Positions 46,790 to 59,924 are shown, numbered from the stretch's first letter. The stretch: DNA of 64,000 nucleotides from Citrus sinensis (GCF_022201045.2 NC_068562.1:24014501-24078500), one strand, 5' to 3'. The notes: a model not told the origin generated them from the sequence alone. Translations and numbers: made by a program.

Positions 46790-49184
46790 CTTGCAAAGAT
46801 CTCCAGAGATCATCAATCTTCTACAGTATGTCTCCGTCCTTAGAGTCTTTATGCACAAATAAATGCTGTTCTCATCACTATCATCTGACTCATCACACAC
46901 ACAAAGATCTCCAAAGATCGTCAATTTTCTCCAAGATCTCTCCACCTCAGAAGAAATAATTTTGTACATCAATATATGCTTTTCCTGGAAATTTTCTAGA
47001 GCACTTAATCTTAACTTCCTTTATGCAATACTGCCAACATGAGAGAGGAACAAATTGGCAGTAATATAGAGTTCTCTCTCCTTCAGATATAAGCAACTTC
47101 TTATAAGAGAATTGAAACAACAGTAAGCAAATCTATTATCAACCCTTTTTTTAAAAAAAAAAAAAACACATACTATCTAGGGATCCAACTTTCAAAAGGA
47201 AAAACAAAATGAAGTCCCAAGATAAAGTTGAATATAAACGGATTAGCAATACACTAAGACCGTCCTATTAATATTACTTGCATGCTTTTAAAAATATTAT
47301 GCTTCAACAATGCTAAAAGTAAGTTTAGTTATCCTTATTGGATCCTTTAATGAAAGTCAATTGAAAATACAAGGCTAATTAACAAGTAGAAGTTTAAGTA
47401 TTGATTTTACATAAGATCTCATCAGGGACTTGGATGACAAAAGAAATTGATATAGCATCTCCATCTTCACAGTACAGATCAAGTCTTTAATTCCCATAAA
47501 TGAAAAATACAGCCTACCTGAAAAGAAAGCTTGTACTTCCAACAATACAGATCATACTTTATTGATAAGTTCTCCATATGTGGTGAAATCCAGAGCAAGC
47601 CATCCACAAGTTTTGCAAGGGAAACTCTTCGATATTCAGAGGCTAAAAAGCACACATACTTGTCATTAACTAATGGGGGACATAAGATTTCCGCAATTCT
47701 GTTGGTATAATCACATCCTTCAGGAATTTTTTTTTTTTTTTTTTAGTAAAGAAAAAAGGGGTTAGAGTTTCAAGATGTATGCTACTAAATTATTCAAACA
47801 AGATAAAAAATTTTAGGTAAAAAAATTTGGAACAAACATGCCTCAGGATCACATTCCAACTTCAAAACTTTGGAATAATGACTAAACGGTGCAAAAAGTT
47901 CAGTCAATTTCCCGTAGCATCGATTGTCAATATTATCAAAGCTGAAAAACAGTGTAATTTCCGACAAAGCCAAAGCATTTGAAGAGAAGGATACCAAATG
48001 ACCATGATATTTGATATTCTTAAATTTGGAGTGTCAAGTTTGAACTCATCCAACATATCACGACTTCTGAAAAATAATTTCCTAAGACTGCCACTTGAAA
48101 TCTTAATACTCCTTAAAATCATACAAAGATGTATATGTATGCACTCCGAGAACGAAAGTTCAGAAATTAAGTTCGAAAGCCACTCATCCGTTATGAAAAG
48201 CTGGCAAAAGTTTAGTAGATTTAGATTCTTGCAAAGGGCCTCAGCATCTATTTTGTTGAATTTAAATTCTTGATAATGATTTGATAATTCTACACCGACT
48301 GTGAACTTCTCTAAACTAATAACATTCAGATGACGATTTTGCAAATTTTTTTACTAAATACTGCCGATTCCTTAACGTAGAGAAAAATCGACCACATTCT
48401 ATAGTCAGACAAGAATGACAGGCATGTTCCGTGTTTTAGAGAGTATACTAGTTTGAACAACTTGTTTGTGTGGGAGGAATGAGTAAGATTATTATACAAT
48501 TTGAATTCCTTAAGTTTACTAAGATTTTAGTAACACTAGATTTTTCAATCCTCGAGAAGCAATGATATTTATGGATTCAACCACTTAGATCTTTCATAAC
48601 TTGATCATCTGCACAAACATGTCTTAGGTACAACTTTCACAAAGAAGATAAGGTAAGATTCCTTGTAAGTTTTATAAAAAAGAAAAAGGAAAAAAAACAT
48701 TCCTTGTAGGTGACTCCAGCTTACAAGAATCTAACTCCAGCAGAACTATTGATTTTGCATAGAAATTAATTGAGGCAAAGGACAATAAACTCGAAGTTTT
48801 AACACTTTGACATTACTCCCAGCTATAACTGCATAGCTAAGGCATATGTTTATGGGGGATTCAAATCCTAGATAATTATCCGATGATTGTACATCAACCG
48901 TGAACTTCTATAAACTAATAGCATTCAGATGACAATTTTGCAAATTTTTACCAAATACTCTTGATTCCTTGACATCGACTTAGAGAAATTAAAATTGACC
49001 ACATTCTATATCAAACAAGAATGCTAGAACGTTTCCATGTTTTAGGGAGTATACGAGTTTGAACAACATGTTCATATGCGAGGAATGACAGGATATGATG
49101 CAATATTGCTTCCACCAATACAGATATCTTGTCCACCTCCACATCCACATCCACAATCAGACTGGGATTGGTCTTACTCTCCAT
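46790..49184 (-). pseudogene. F-box/LRR pseudogene D, mosaic
   Basis: It starts with ATG at 49184 (MESKTNP, repeated VDVDVEVD, then AILHHILSFL and HVVQTRILPKTWKR). It soon fills with stops and keeps only scraps of LRR to about 48490. A second F-box piece then begins at about 48475 (QVVQTSILSKT) and runs into NRHLNVISLEKFTV, where most LRRs are missing. The join leads directly to LCKNLNLLNFCQLFITDEWL (48270-47793), then the ISPHMENLS exon near 47580. The terminal Cys-rich exon is near 47111-46800. In that exon the acceptor reads AA (47113-47112) instead of AG, a frameshift follows, and the last 30 bases are duplicated at 46796 and 46904. It looks like a fusion of two tandem paralogues with internal deletion. 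Confidence 0.75.
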
Positions 49185-49249
49185 GATTTGTCCCCTCCCT
49201 CACTATTAATTAAGTAGCTGGAGGTTCAGCAAGTTTAGATATTCAGGGT

Positions 49250-50563
49250 ATATGTAATATTTCCCACAATTCTCTTGGTATAATCACAGCCTTCAGGAAG
49301 AAAATTAAAAATTAAAAAAAAAAAAGAGCTTCATGATGTATGACAGTAATTTATTCAAAAAGGATATAAAATTTTAGGTAGAAGGGTCTGGAAGGAATAA
49401 ACATACCTCATGACTACATTGCAAGTTTAAAACTTTTGAACGACTGAACTTTGCAAGAACTTCAATCAATCATACAAACCATTGATTGTTAATATTATCA
49501 GAGTTGAAAAACAATGCAGTTTCCGACAAAGAGAAAGCAGTTGAAGAGAAGGATATCAAATCACCATTATATTTGAATATACTTCAATTTGGAGTGTAAA
49601 GCTAGAACTCATCCGATGTATCATAACTTGTGAACAAAAAACTTTTCAGACAGCAACTTGAAATCTTAATACTCCTTAACTTCATGCAGTCAACTATTTC
49701 TAAATACTCAAGGAACAGAAGTTGAGGAATTTGGTCGCAAAGCCACTCATCAGTAATGAAAACTTGACATAATTATAATTTTTTTAGATTCTTGCAAGCG
49801 GCTATATTGATGTGAGGAAGTATATGCAGGGCGATGATATCTACTGAATGAGCACTCACTCCATGTATATACACCCGTTCAAGTCCATATTCATCATACA
49901 CCTTGAATTCCTTAAGTTTACCAAGATTGGGTAACTCTAGATGTTTCAATCCTTGACAAGAAATGATACTTATAAACTCAATCAAAGGGCACCCAGAAAG
50001 TAGATCCTTAATCACTTGATCATCCGCACAAACATGTCTTAGGCACAATTCCATCAAACAAGATAAGATAACATTACCTCTCGGTGACTCTAGCTTACAA
50101 GAATCTAACTCCAACAGAGCCATTGATTTAGCGTAGAAAACTAATTGAGGCAAATTGTAATAGCTATCAGGATAATTACTATAAGGACAACAAAATCCCA
50201 GTTTTAACTCATTGACATTACTTTCAACTGCATATCTAAGGCATCTGTATACGCTGGATACAAATTTCAGATCATCTGATAACTGAATAATAAGCGTGAA
50301 CTTTTCTAAACTAATATCACCCCGATAACGATTTAGCGAAGTTTTTAACAAGCATTTCAATATGTTCTCCGGACTCTTCGATAATAATCCATTACATTCG
50401 ACACTTGAGTGAGTATGCCAGACCTGTTTCCATGTTTTAGAGAGTAGACAAGGTGAACAACTTGTTCAATCGAGAGAACTGACAGGATATGACGCAATAT
50501 CGGTGCCGGCAATGCAGATATCAGGTCTGCATTGGCGGCATTGGGATTTGTCTTCCTCTCCAT
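49250..50563 (-). pseudogene. F-box/LRR pseudogene F
   Basis: The start ATG at 50563 (MERKTNP) is followed by LPAPILRHILSVLSIEQVV, then a one-base loss shifts the frame. The original frame resumes over 50360-49773 with good LRR sequence (LRYAVESNVNELKLGF, CPLIEFISIISCQGLKHL, LERVYIHGV). TAA at 49773 and three more stops downstream break the rest (FITDEWLCDQIP, SFSSTAFSLSETALFF). The gene ends inside its REL-type third exon near 49260, fused to the 5' leader of pseudogene D, so its last exon is gone. This is the longest surviving N-terminal half of the F-box family in the window. Confidence 0.8.
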
Positions 50564-50679
50564 GATTGATGATGACTAACCCTCCCTCGCTGTTAATTAA
50601 GTAGCCATTTAATAATATTAATAAACAGAAATTAATAAATAATATGCAGAAAATAATTAAAGAGGTTTGATATGAAAAA

Positions 50680-50780
50680 ATACCAGGCGGTGGTTTGTGG
50701 AGCCTGGCAGTGTTCAATTTTTGACACCAGTGATAATCCGGCCAGGGCAAAGAGAATGGGGATGGGCGAGTGGAGACATA
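50680..50780 (-). other. Putative 5' UTR exon of pseudogene F
   Basis: The minus-strand phrase aaaattgaacactgccagg and a following donor (cctg|gtattt) match the leader exons at 1560-1665 and 60398-60480. Confidence 0.45.
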
Positions 50781-50869
50781 AGAAATCTATTCCTGTAGTG
50801 GGTGTCTGTATAGGTCTATTAGTAAAGGAATGTACGGTCAGTGCCGACAAAAATAAATAAAGAATCAAA

Positions 50870-52330
50870 TTTTTTAATATAAAAAATGGATTTCGATAGA
50901 GGGACGCTGTTGATTAGCTTATGGAGGGGGACGGTAGGCCGAGTAATATCGTTTTTGTGATCATCACTAGAAACCTTATAATTAGGAATATATGATCGTA
51001 TAAAGTCAGGTATAAATTACCAGATAAAAAAATACAAGCTTTGATAGAGAGTATTTTATTATGTATTTTTATTAAAAATCTGTATTTTTTAAATTCATCC
51101 ATAATTTTAATATAATAAGAATCTCTAATTGAAAACTCACTAATGTGATCAATACTATATTAAAAAAAAAATAAACCAGGAGTAATAAGGGGTTGTTTGT
51201 CATATATTTGAAATTTAAATTTTATAATTTCATATAATTTTTTAAAACTCGTTTGTTTATTTTTTTATAACTTATGTCAGATTCTTAAATATTTATATCT
51301 AAATAGAAAAAATAAATTTTTGCTAACTTTTATTTGAATGAAAAAAAGTCCGAATGAAAAGTAAATATTATATTATAAAAATATCTCAATAAATATATTT
51401 ATTTTCTAAACTATAAAATCTAATCATTTTTTTTTATTTGCAAAGACATAAATGTAAAATAACCATTTATATATATATAAACAAATAAGATATTACTTAT
51501 ATTCAAACATTAAAAATATAAAAACAAACATGTTATTCAGATATTTATATTCATACCCATTCAAACTTTAAAAAAATTCAAAATCATTCAAATTTCAAAC
51601 AAAAAAATAAAATTAAATACTACCTTAGTGTGGCCCATCTTTGATTGGAAGAAATGATAGAAGGGGATAGGAATAGAAAGGAAAGAGGGAAAGAGAAAAT
51701 GAGTTAAAAAAATGATTAATCTCATTTTTATTGATTGCTTGGACATTAAATTTATTTTTTCCTCTTATTTTTTTTAATTAAAAGAGAAAGAACTAAAAAC
51801 CAAAATTTGACATATAAGTGAAAAGGAATTTTTTTTTGAATAATATGAGACTAATGCTCAAATTACAACTCATATTTTATGAGATTTACAACTGATATTT
51901 ACACTCAGATAATTATTGAGACTAATTTACATTAATTCTTATGTAGCACTGCCCATATTTTATCCCTCTTTAATATTCAAGGGGTGTCTACTCTACTCAC
52001 ATTTCGAAAGAAAGAAGACATAAATGCCCACCAAAAGACCACATCGTAAAAAACAAATAATTAGAAGAAAGACAACCTAACTGAAAACAGCTTAGTTGCA
52101 TGGTTTGTTTGTAATAGAACTATGACTCGTCTCTATAAGTATCTACAACCATGCACGCACAGAGAGTGAGAGATCGAAAAGATTTTGTTTGATACCTCGT
52201 TTGGTGGTTGGCATTTAGTTTCAAATTGACGGGGCGACTTTTGTAGAGTAGAATGGAATAAGAAATTGAGTGGCCACTGGCAATTGGCAAAAGCAGAAGA
52301 AAAAAAAAAAAAAAAGAAGAGGAGGATGTG
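50870..52330. other. Intergenic AT-rich spacer
   Basis: No gene or element boundary that I can support. It contains low-complexity A/T tracts and, at the right end, a GA-rich patch (52290-52330). Confidence 0.45.
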
Positions 52331-52338
52331 TTTTCCCA

Positions 52339-53403
52339 CCAGGGGCGGACCCAGGAATTTGTATTACCCCGGGCTAAATTAAAAAATTTATATTTTAAAG
52401 TGAGCATAAAAATTTATAAGTAGAAAAAATTGCATCAAATAAGGGGGGCACGAAAAATCTTATCGCTATAAGTTATAAACAAAAATAGTTATATAAAAAG
52501 AGTAGAAAACAAAAGCAATTAAAAAAATAAAATATTATTTTACAATTATGAAATCTGACTCTAATAAAATGTAATTATACAAGAATTATATAAGGATTAA
52601 TATATTAATTAAGGATTTTAAGCTGAAATAAATGAATACATGTAATTACAATCAATTAAAAATTGAAGTAAAACTTTAATGTTTGAAGTCAAGTACTTAA
52701 TTATCAGGTTTCAATAAATTAAACAATTCAAATTTATTCCTCTTTTTAAATTATAAAAATATTATTAGTCAAAAGTTTCAATTATAAACTAAATTCAACC
52801 TAACAAAAATGTATTTAGGTGTTATTGTTTCTTTGCCAAACGCTCTGACTCTTTTTAAAGAACCAGTTGTTGATGATTTTTCTATCAAATGAAAGCTCCT
52901 CAAAATATTCAAATTTTATCTTAGTTAATATAACTAATAAATAAAATCTCAAAATTTACATAAAAAGTTTATGAAAATGTTGATAATTGTTACTACATGT
53001 TTTTTTTAAGTAGTTTAATACTAGTGACAATTTTATATTAGATTGACATACTTTTTTTCAATTAGAATTTCTTTAAATAAATTAAAGTAATAACATTTTA
53101 CCCCCTAATGTTTTTTATCTATATAGTAAATATATAATTTACTCATTTTATAAAATAAGTCACTAATTTCAATTGGAAAAAAATATAATTGAATTAAGGA
53201 CATATTTAAAAATAAAATAAAAACTCTATTATAGTATAAAATTAATGAAAATATTAGGATAATTATATTAGGGACATGTATGAAAACAAAATAAAATCTC
53301 TATTATTGTCCATAATTGATAGTAAAATAAGGGGTATGAATGATTTTTTACTAAGTTTGACCGGGCTACAGCCCGGTCTAGCCTTGCTGCAGGTCCGCCA
53401 CTG
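52339..53403. mobile_element. hAT-type MITE, 1065 bp
   Basis: The ends CAGGGGCGGACC and GGTCCGCCACTG are inverted repeats with one mismatch, inside a perfect 8-bp target duplication tttcccac (52331-52338 and 53404-53411). Subterminal ccgggct and gggctacagcccgg motifs are present. There is no transposase-like ORF. The TSD length and CAG start fit the hAT superfamily. Confidence 0.92.
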
Positions 53404-55582
53404 TTTCCCACCGCATCGAAGAATCTACTATGGGCTCTGAGAGAGAAAGTTTTTGTTTTATGCAGTGTTTTTATTATTCTATCTTCTCTTCTCCGTCTTA
53501 TCTTTAAAAGAAAATGAATGTTGAATGAATGAATATATGAATGATATTTTAAGTTGTTTTAGTGGTGAAGATGCGCCAGTGCCAGTCCATGTCCACCTAA
53601 ATAATGCTTCCATGATTAAGATGCTGACCTTAACTAAACCCAACAAAATTCTCCCTATGCAATGCAACGCTTGACGCTTCTTCGTTCGTGGACCACTTTG
53701 TACACGTGTGTGTGGGTCCCCTTATTCCTCACTCCCCCCACCTAACTGTGAATTTTATTTCGTCCTTTTCCCAGAACCCATCTATCCTTTTGGTTACCCA
53801 TCCAACGGCTGACAATTGACGTGTGGTTGATTCATGTAATAAAAAAGTCAATTACCACCTAATTTTTATTGATTGACCGCGTATTATTGGGAGCAAAAAT
53901 TTTGCATCCTAATTTTATTGACCGATGAAACAAATATTGAACAAATTTTACACCTGCCTTGGCCTTGGGTATATTTTTTATTAAATTAAATTGTACCAGT
54001 AGAAGAACAGAAAACGCACTAAACGACAAAAGATTCAATAGAGGTCTTTCCGCGTTTTGAATCCACAGCATTTTGACTTGTTTACGTCTAAATTGGTTTA
54101 CCAAATGAATTTGAACAAAGGAAATTTCTTTATCAGGTTTATTCAAGGCCGCGATATATACGTGATTTGGACTAAATCCTCCTCACTGCTTCATTCAGAT
54201 CTTATCTTCTCTGCCACATGTCAACATTATAGTAGTTAATTACCCATAAGTATGCGTCTATTATCATTTTTTGGATCCTATATTTTAAAAATAAAACTAG
54301 GAACATTGTTCAGTAGACATAATTGAAAATGATAAATATACAATGTGTTTGATAGTATTATTTTTAGAAATAATTTTTACTAAACATTTAGTTAAAAAGC
54401 AATATTTAAAAAAATTATAAATTTTCTTAAATAATCTCCTTAACTAAGTAAATAATTCATTAAAACATTAAACAAATTATAAAATTATATAAATACATAC
54501 ACAAACATACCACACATAAGTTAGTATCAGCATTAATAAAAAAAAGTTTTACATTATCATGGTTCTTACACCATAATTATCAAATTATTATAAATATTTT
54601 TTTATAACATAACAAGTTAGCTCTTAAGAGATAAAATTCTTGGTAACTACTACAATCTCGCACATAATAACATTGCTTTATAGCTAAATTTTCCTCCAAT
54701 CCATTTAAACCTACAAATATTAAATAATTGTTGGGATAAAGAAAATATTTTTTGTAATTCTTTTTTTTTTTTCAATAAACAACCACACACGTTTAAGATT
54801 AATAAAACAAAATTTTACCTTATCTCTCATTTCTTTTCTATTTCTATCTCTCTTTCTCTCTGTTTATCAGTTTCTTCATCATTGTTGCTATAATATATAA
54901 TAATGTTACTAATAATTCAATTCAGCTTGAAGAACCAAATCCTTCGATAATGGCGCGGGATCTGAACTTTAATGGGGACAGCTGGACTAATTCTTGAGGG
55001 TGGTCTCAACGCGGTCAATTAAAAGGTTTTCAAATAATAAAGCAACTTTGAGAGATGGTTCATTTAGATTATAAGAAAAGAAGGGAAAAAAAAAAGGATT
55101 TTAGAGAATTGAAAGAAGAAGAAGCAAAATATTAAAGAGTCTAGGAAGTGGAAAGAGAAGGCTGTGTTAATTTAGTTCGAAGGGCATAGCTACTGTACAT
55201 CTTCTTGAAGGAATAAATTACAGCTTGTTTTACGAAGCGTCCAAAACAGTTAAAATAACTACCGAACACTTAAATTAACCTTTTTTTTTTTAAAATTGAA
55301 ATTTCAAGAATGGTTGGCTGACTTGCAAATTCGAAAGCTAATAATCTTACCCAATTTCTTTTGGAAACGGTCTATATTAATTGTTATTATTGCGTAGTCA
55401 ATAGGCCCGTCCAATCATATTCACGGCCTTGTAATTAAGATGAAGCCTCCAAAGTCTAGCTGTGCTTCGAAACTACATATTGAGGGCTCCACTACTTCAA
55501 TTTTTCCATCCAAAAGCCTAAAAAAATAAAAGAAGAAAAATCTTTGTATGACTTGTTAGCATACAAACTAATTAAATTTGCC
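53404..55582. other. Spacer and promoter region of receptor kinase 2
   Basis: No ORF of note. From about 54305 it is the duplicate of 39905 onward. The part before that has no recognised content. Confidence 0.5.
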
Positions 55583-55589
55583 TATAAAA
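55583..55589 (+). promoter_or_regulatory. TATA box of receptor kinase 2
   Basis: tataaaa lies 75 bp before the ATG at 55658, the same arrangement as in the first copy. Confidence 0.55.
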
Positions 55590-55657
55590 GCCTTCACACG
55601 AACTAGAGACGATCACCCACACATTACATTGCATTACACTTGTTTACCTTAAGAAAA

Positions 55658-58600
55658 ATGCCTAATATTTCCATTTCCATTAGCTGCCTTGCCATTTTGA
55701 TATGGTGCTTCAGCTTGTTGCTTATTAATTCTCCTAGCTTTTCTGCTGGCCAAACCAACGAGACAGATCGACTCGCATTGCTTGCCATAAAGTCACAGCT
55801 TCATGATCCATCGGGAGTCACAAGTTCATGGAACAATTCCATAAACTTGTGCGGTTGTGCCTATGGACTGGAGTGACTTGTGGCCATCGGCATCAAAGGG
55901 TAACCGAGTTAGATTTGAGCAACCAAAGGATAGGAGGCATCTTGTCTCCTTACGTTGGAAACCTCAGCTTCCTCAGGTACATCAACCTTTCGGACAACAG
56001 CTTCCATGGTGAAATTCCCCAAGAAATCGGTAATCTTCTAAGGCTTGAGAAACTAGCACTGCCCAACAATTCATTTTCGGGTACAATACCTACCAACTTG
56101 TCCCGTTGCTCTAACCTCATCCAACTTCGTGTCAGCAAAAACAAGCTCGAGGGACAAATCCCAGAAGAGATAGGGAGCTTGTTGAACCTTCAAACATTGG
56201 CCATCGACTTCAATTATTTAACAGGACAGCTCCCAGATTTCGTTGGGAATCTTTCAGCTCTTGGGATGCTACTAATTAGATGGAATTCATTGGGCGGCCA
56301 AATTCCAACTACCCTTGGCCTACTCAGAAACTTAGTTTATCTCAACGTAGCTGAAAATCAATTCTCTGGTATGTTTCCTCGTTGGATTTGTAATATCTCT
56401 TCCCTGGAGTTTATTTATCTTACAGTAAACAGATTCAGTGGAAGTTTACCATTTGACATTCTTGTCAATCTTCCAAACCTTAAAGAGCTCTATTTGACAT
56501 TTTGGTAGAAACAATTTTGTCGGCTCTATTCCTGATTCATTGTCCAATGCTTCAAATCTTGAGCGCCTCGATCTTTCCGGCAATCAATTCAAAGGGAAAG
56601 TGTCAATTGATTTTAGCAGCCTTAAGAATCTATGGTGGTTAAATTTGGAGCAGAACAATCTGGGGATGGGGACAGCCAGCTCTATTCCTGATTCATTGTC
56701 CAATGCTTCAAATCTTGAGCGCCTCGATCTTTCCGGCAATCAATTCAAAGGGAAAGTGTCAATTGATTTTAGCAGCCTTAAGAATCTATGGTGGTTAAAT
56801 TTGGAGCAGAACAATCTGGGGATGGGGACAGCCAATGATCTTGATTTTGTAACCCTTCTAACTAACTGTAGTAGTTTGAAAGCGCTTAGTTTGTGTGATA
56901 ATCAATTCGGAGGAGAGCTGCCTCATTCGATAGCCAATCTCTCCTCAACAATGATTCAGTTTCGCATAGGAGGAAACCAAATATCTGGAACCATACCTTC
57001 TGGAATAAGAAATCTTGTCAATCTAATTGCACTTACTATAGAAGTAAACCAATTACATGGCATTATTCCTGATGGAGTTGGTGAGCTTCAACACTTACAA
57101 CAATTATACATGTTTAGAAACTTTTTACAAGGGAGCATTCCCCCCAGTCTTGGTAATCTTACTAAACTAGCCGATCTTGCATTGAGCTTCAATAACTTGC
57201 AAGGCAACATACCCTCATCTCTTGGTAATTGTCAGAATTTGAAAGGCTTCGACGCCTCCCATAACAAGCTCACCGGTGCCATACCCCAACAAGTTCTCAG
57301 CATAACAACACTTTCAGTTTACCTAGCTCTTGCTCATAATCTTCTAAACGACTCTCTTCCTCTACAAGTGGGCAACCTGAAGAATCTCGTAATGTTGGAC
57401 ATATCTAGCAACTAATTTTCCGGTGTGATTCCTGTTACTTTAAGTACTTGTGTAAGCTTAGAATATCTTGATATTTCGAGCAATTCTTTTCATGGCGTCA
57501 TTCCCTTTTCTTTAGGTTTCATGAAAAGCATTAAAGAGTTAAATGTCTCAAGCAATAATCTGTCTGGCCAGATTCCAGAATTTCTTCAAAATCTATCTTT
57601 CTTAGAATTCTTAAATCTTTCTTACAATCATTTGGAGGGTGAGGTTCCAACTAAAGGAGTTTTTAGTAATAAAACCAAAATTTCACTCCAGGTGAATGTA
57701 AAGCTTTGTGGGGGTATAGATGAATTGCATTTACTATCCTGTCCGTCTAAAGGATCGAGAAAACCAAAACTCACTCTTCTCAAAGTGTTGATTCCAGTGG
57801 TAGTGTCATGTTTGATATTATCCTCATGCCTTACTATTGTTTTTGCTCGAAGAAGGAGATCTGCACATAAATCTGTTGATACGTCACCGGCCAAAAAACA
57901 ATTTCCTATGATTTCTTATGCAGAGCTAAGTAAGGCAACAAGTGAATTTGCATCGTCAAACATGATTGGTCAAGGAAGCTTTGGATCTGTGTACAAGGGG
58001 ATTTTGGGTGGTGAAGAAATGATAGTTGCAGTGAAGGTGATAAATCTTAAGCAGAAAGGAGCTTTTAGGAGTTTTGTGGCTGAATGTGAAGCATTAAGAA
58101 ATATTCGCCACCGAAATCTTATCAAAATCATCACTATTTGCTCCAGTATAGATTCTAAGGGGGCTGATTTCAAGGCTCTTGTTTTTGAATATATGGAAAA
58201 TGGAAGTTTAGAGGATTGGTTGCACCAGAGCAATGATCATCTTGAAGTTTGCAAATTAACTCTCATTCAAAGAGTGAACATAGCCATTGATGTGGCTTCT
58301 GCAATTGAATATCTTCACCACCACTGTCAACCGCCTATAGTTCACGGAGATCTAAAACCAAGCAATGTTCTGCTAGATCATGACATGGTTGCCCATGTGG
58401 GTGACTTCGGACTAGCAAAATTTCTCTCTCGTCACCAACTTGATAGTGCTAGTAAAACTCCATCAAGCTCAATTGGGATAAAAGGAACGGTCGGCTATGT
58501 TGCTCCAGGTAAGTTTTTCATGTTATACACACACATCCCATCATTTTCTTATACGAATGTCCATCCTTTTTTAATCATATGAACAATTGCGAAAGATAAA

Positions 58601-59169
58601 AAGAAAAACACAAACTCCAATTCTCTGAGAAACTAATACATTAGAGTTCGTATTTTTCATTTTTGTCTCTTTTAGCACAGTTCCGATTTTTTAATTTGCA
58701 GACATCTTGATATATTTATATATTAAAAAGTTTTATGCATTTATTAGATCTTAGCATTTGTTTGGCAACTAACACAATGAATCAACATGTTTAAGAGTAT
58801 GGCATGGGCAGCGAAGCATCCATGACAGGAGATGTATATAGCTTTGGAATTCTGTTACTGGAGATGTTTACCGGAAGGCGACCAACCGATGCAGCGTTTA
58901 CTGAAGGACTTACTCTCCATGAATTTGTCAAGATGACTTTACCAGAAAAAGTGATAGAGATTGTTGATCCTTCACTTTTGATGGAGGTAATGGCGAACAA
59001 CTCTATGATTCAAGAAGATAGAAGAGCCAGAACACAAGATTGTTTAAATGCTATAACTAGAACTGGTGTTCTCTGCTCAATGGAATCTCCATTTGAGCGG
59101 ATGGAGATGAGAGATGTTGTGGCTAAGTTATGCCATACAAGGGAAACTTTTCTTGGCAGGAGGGTTTGA
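55658..59169 (+). pseudogene. LRR receptor-like kinase pseudogene 2 (subfamily XII, At3g47570-like)
   Basis: Paralogue of 41481-44813 with the same order: signal peptide, LRR cap, LRRs, membrane helix, kinase, intron 58509-58795. The disablements differ from copy 1. Eight extra bases near 55850 (ggttgtgc) break the cap, altered sequence near 56493-56510 shifts the frame, and TAA at 57413 stands where copy 1 has CAA. A perfect 156-bp tandem duplication (56523-56834) adds 52 codons in frame. From 57425 the last LRRs, membrane helix and whole kinase are open: GQGSFGSVYKG, VAVKVI, non-RD HGDLKPSN, DFGLAK and, after the intron, EYGMGSEASMTGDVYSFG to RETFLGRRV. A full receptor cannot be made, but a truncated transmembrane kinase could be if transcribed from within. 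Confidence 0.9.
56523..56834 (+). repeat. Perfect 156-bp tandem duplication within LRR coding sequence
   Basis: 56523-56678 and 56679-56834 are identical as far as I can read. Each encodes SIPDSLSNASNLERLDLSGN and onward to EQNNLGMGTA, a little over two LRRs. Copy 1 of the gene has a single unit (42324-42479). Confidence 0.93.
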
Positions 59170-59924
59170 TGTAACGGATACCGATGTTAAGTGCCTAAAG
59201 AGAAAATATTGATATGACATTGCAAAACGCTAAGCGCAAAAATATTATCTAAACAATCAATTTTAGATTTCTAAACTTCCAATGTAATTCAATACGATCG
59301 GATTGATTGGATTATGCGCAGCTCTAGAAAGAATGCAAATAATAAATTTGGCTATATAATTAGTCAAAAAAGGGAAATGAATAGAATATCAATCGTTTAA
59401 TTGAACAATAATGCTATGCTTACTTAGTTTATATACTTAGTTGGGATAATTATTGATGTATTGTCAATCATTTAATGTCATGTATATAGTATTAATTGAT
59501 TTATTATTAATTATAAACCTATCATCACTTAATGGATGACACATAAGATGTCATATCATTAAACATCTTAAGTAATTCAAAGTGAGTAAACATAGTACAT
59601 GGACGGCAATGGGGAGGAGAGGGGAGGGGCAGGAACCGACATCCTTGTACCCATCTCCGATATTCTGCAATGTCCCCCGTCCTCTCTTCGTCCCTATCAA
59701 AATTGCTTGAGGAGATACCCGTCCCCTCTCTGAATAATAACAAGGGATCCCCAAAGGTTCTCGATTCCCGAATAACTGATACATTTTTAATTTTTAAACT
59801 TGATTTAATAATATTAAAATAAAAAAATTTAAATAAAATTAAGGTTTGATAATATATATTACATTAACATGAATTCGTTACAAAAATCACACTACAAAAA
59901 ACAAGTCATCCGAATAAAGACTTA

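Larger units (their letters stand above)
54305..59915. repeat. Segmental duplication, copy 2
   Basis: Partner of 39905-45535. The right edge (about 59915) cuts both the hAT-like element that continues in copy 1 and the F-box gene that follows on the minus strand, so the edge is a recombination or deletion junction. Confidence 0.85.
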
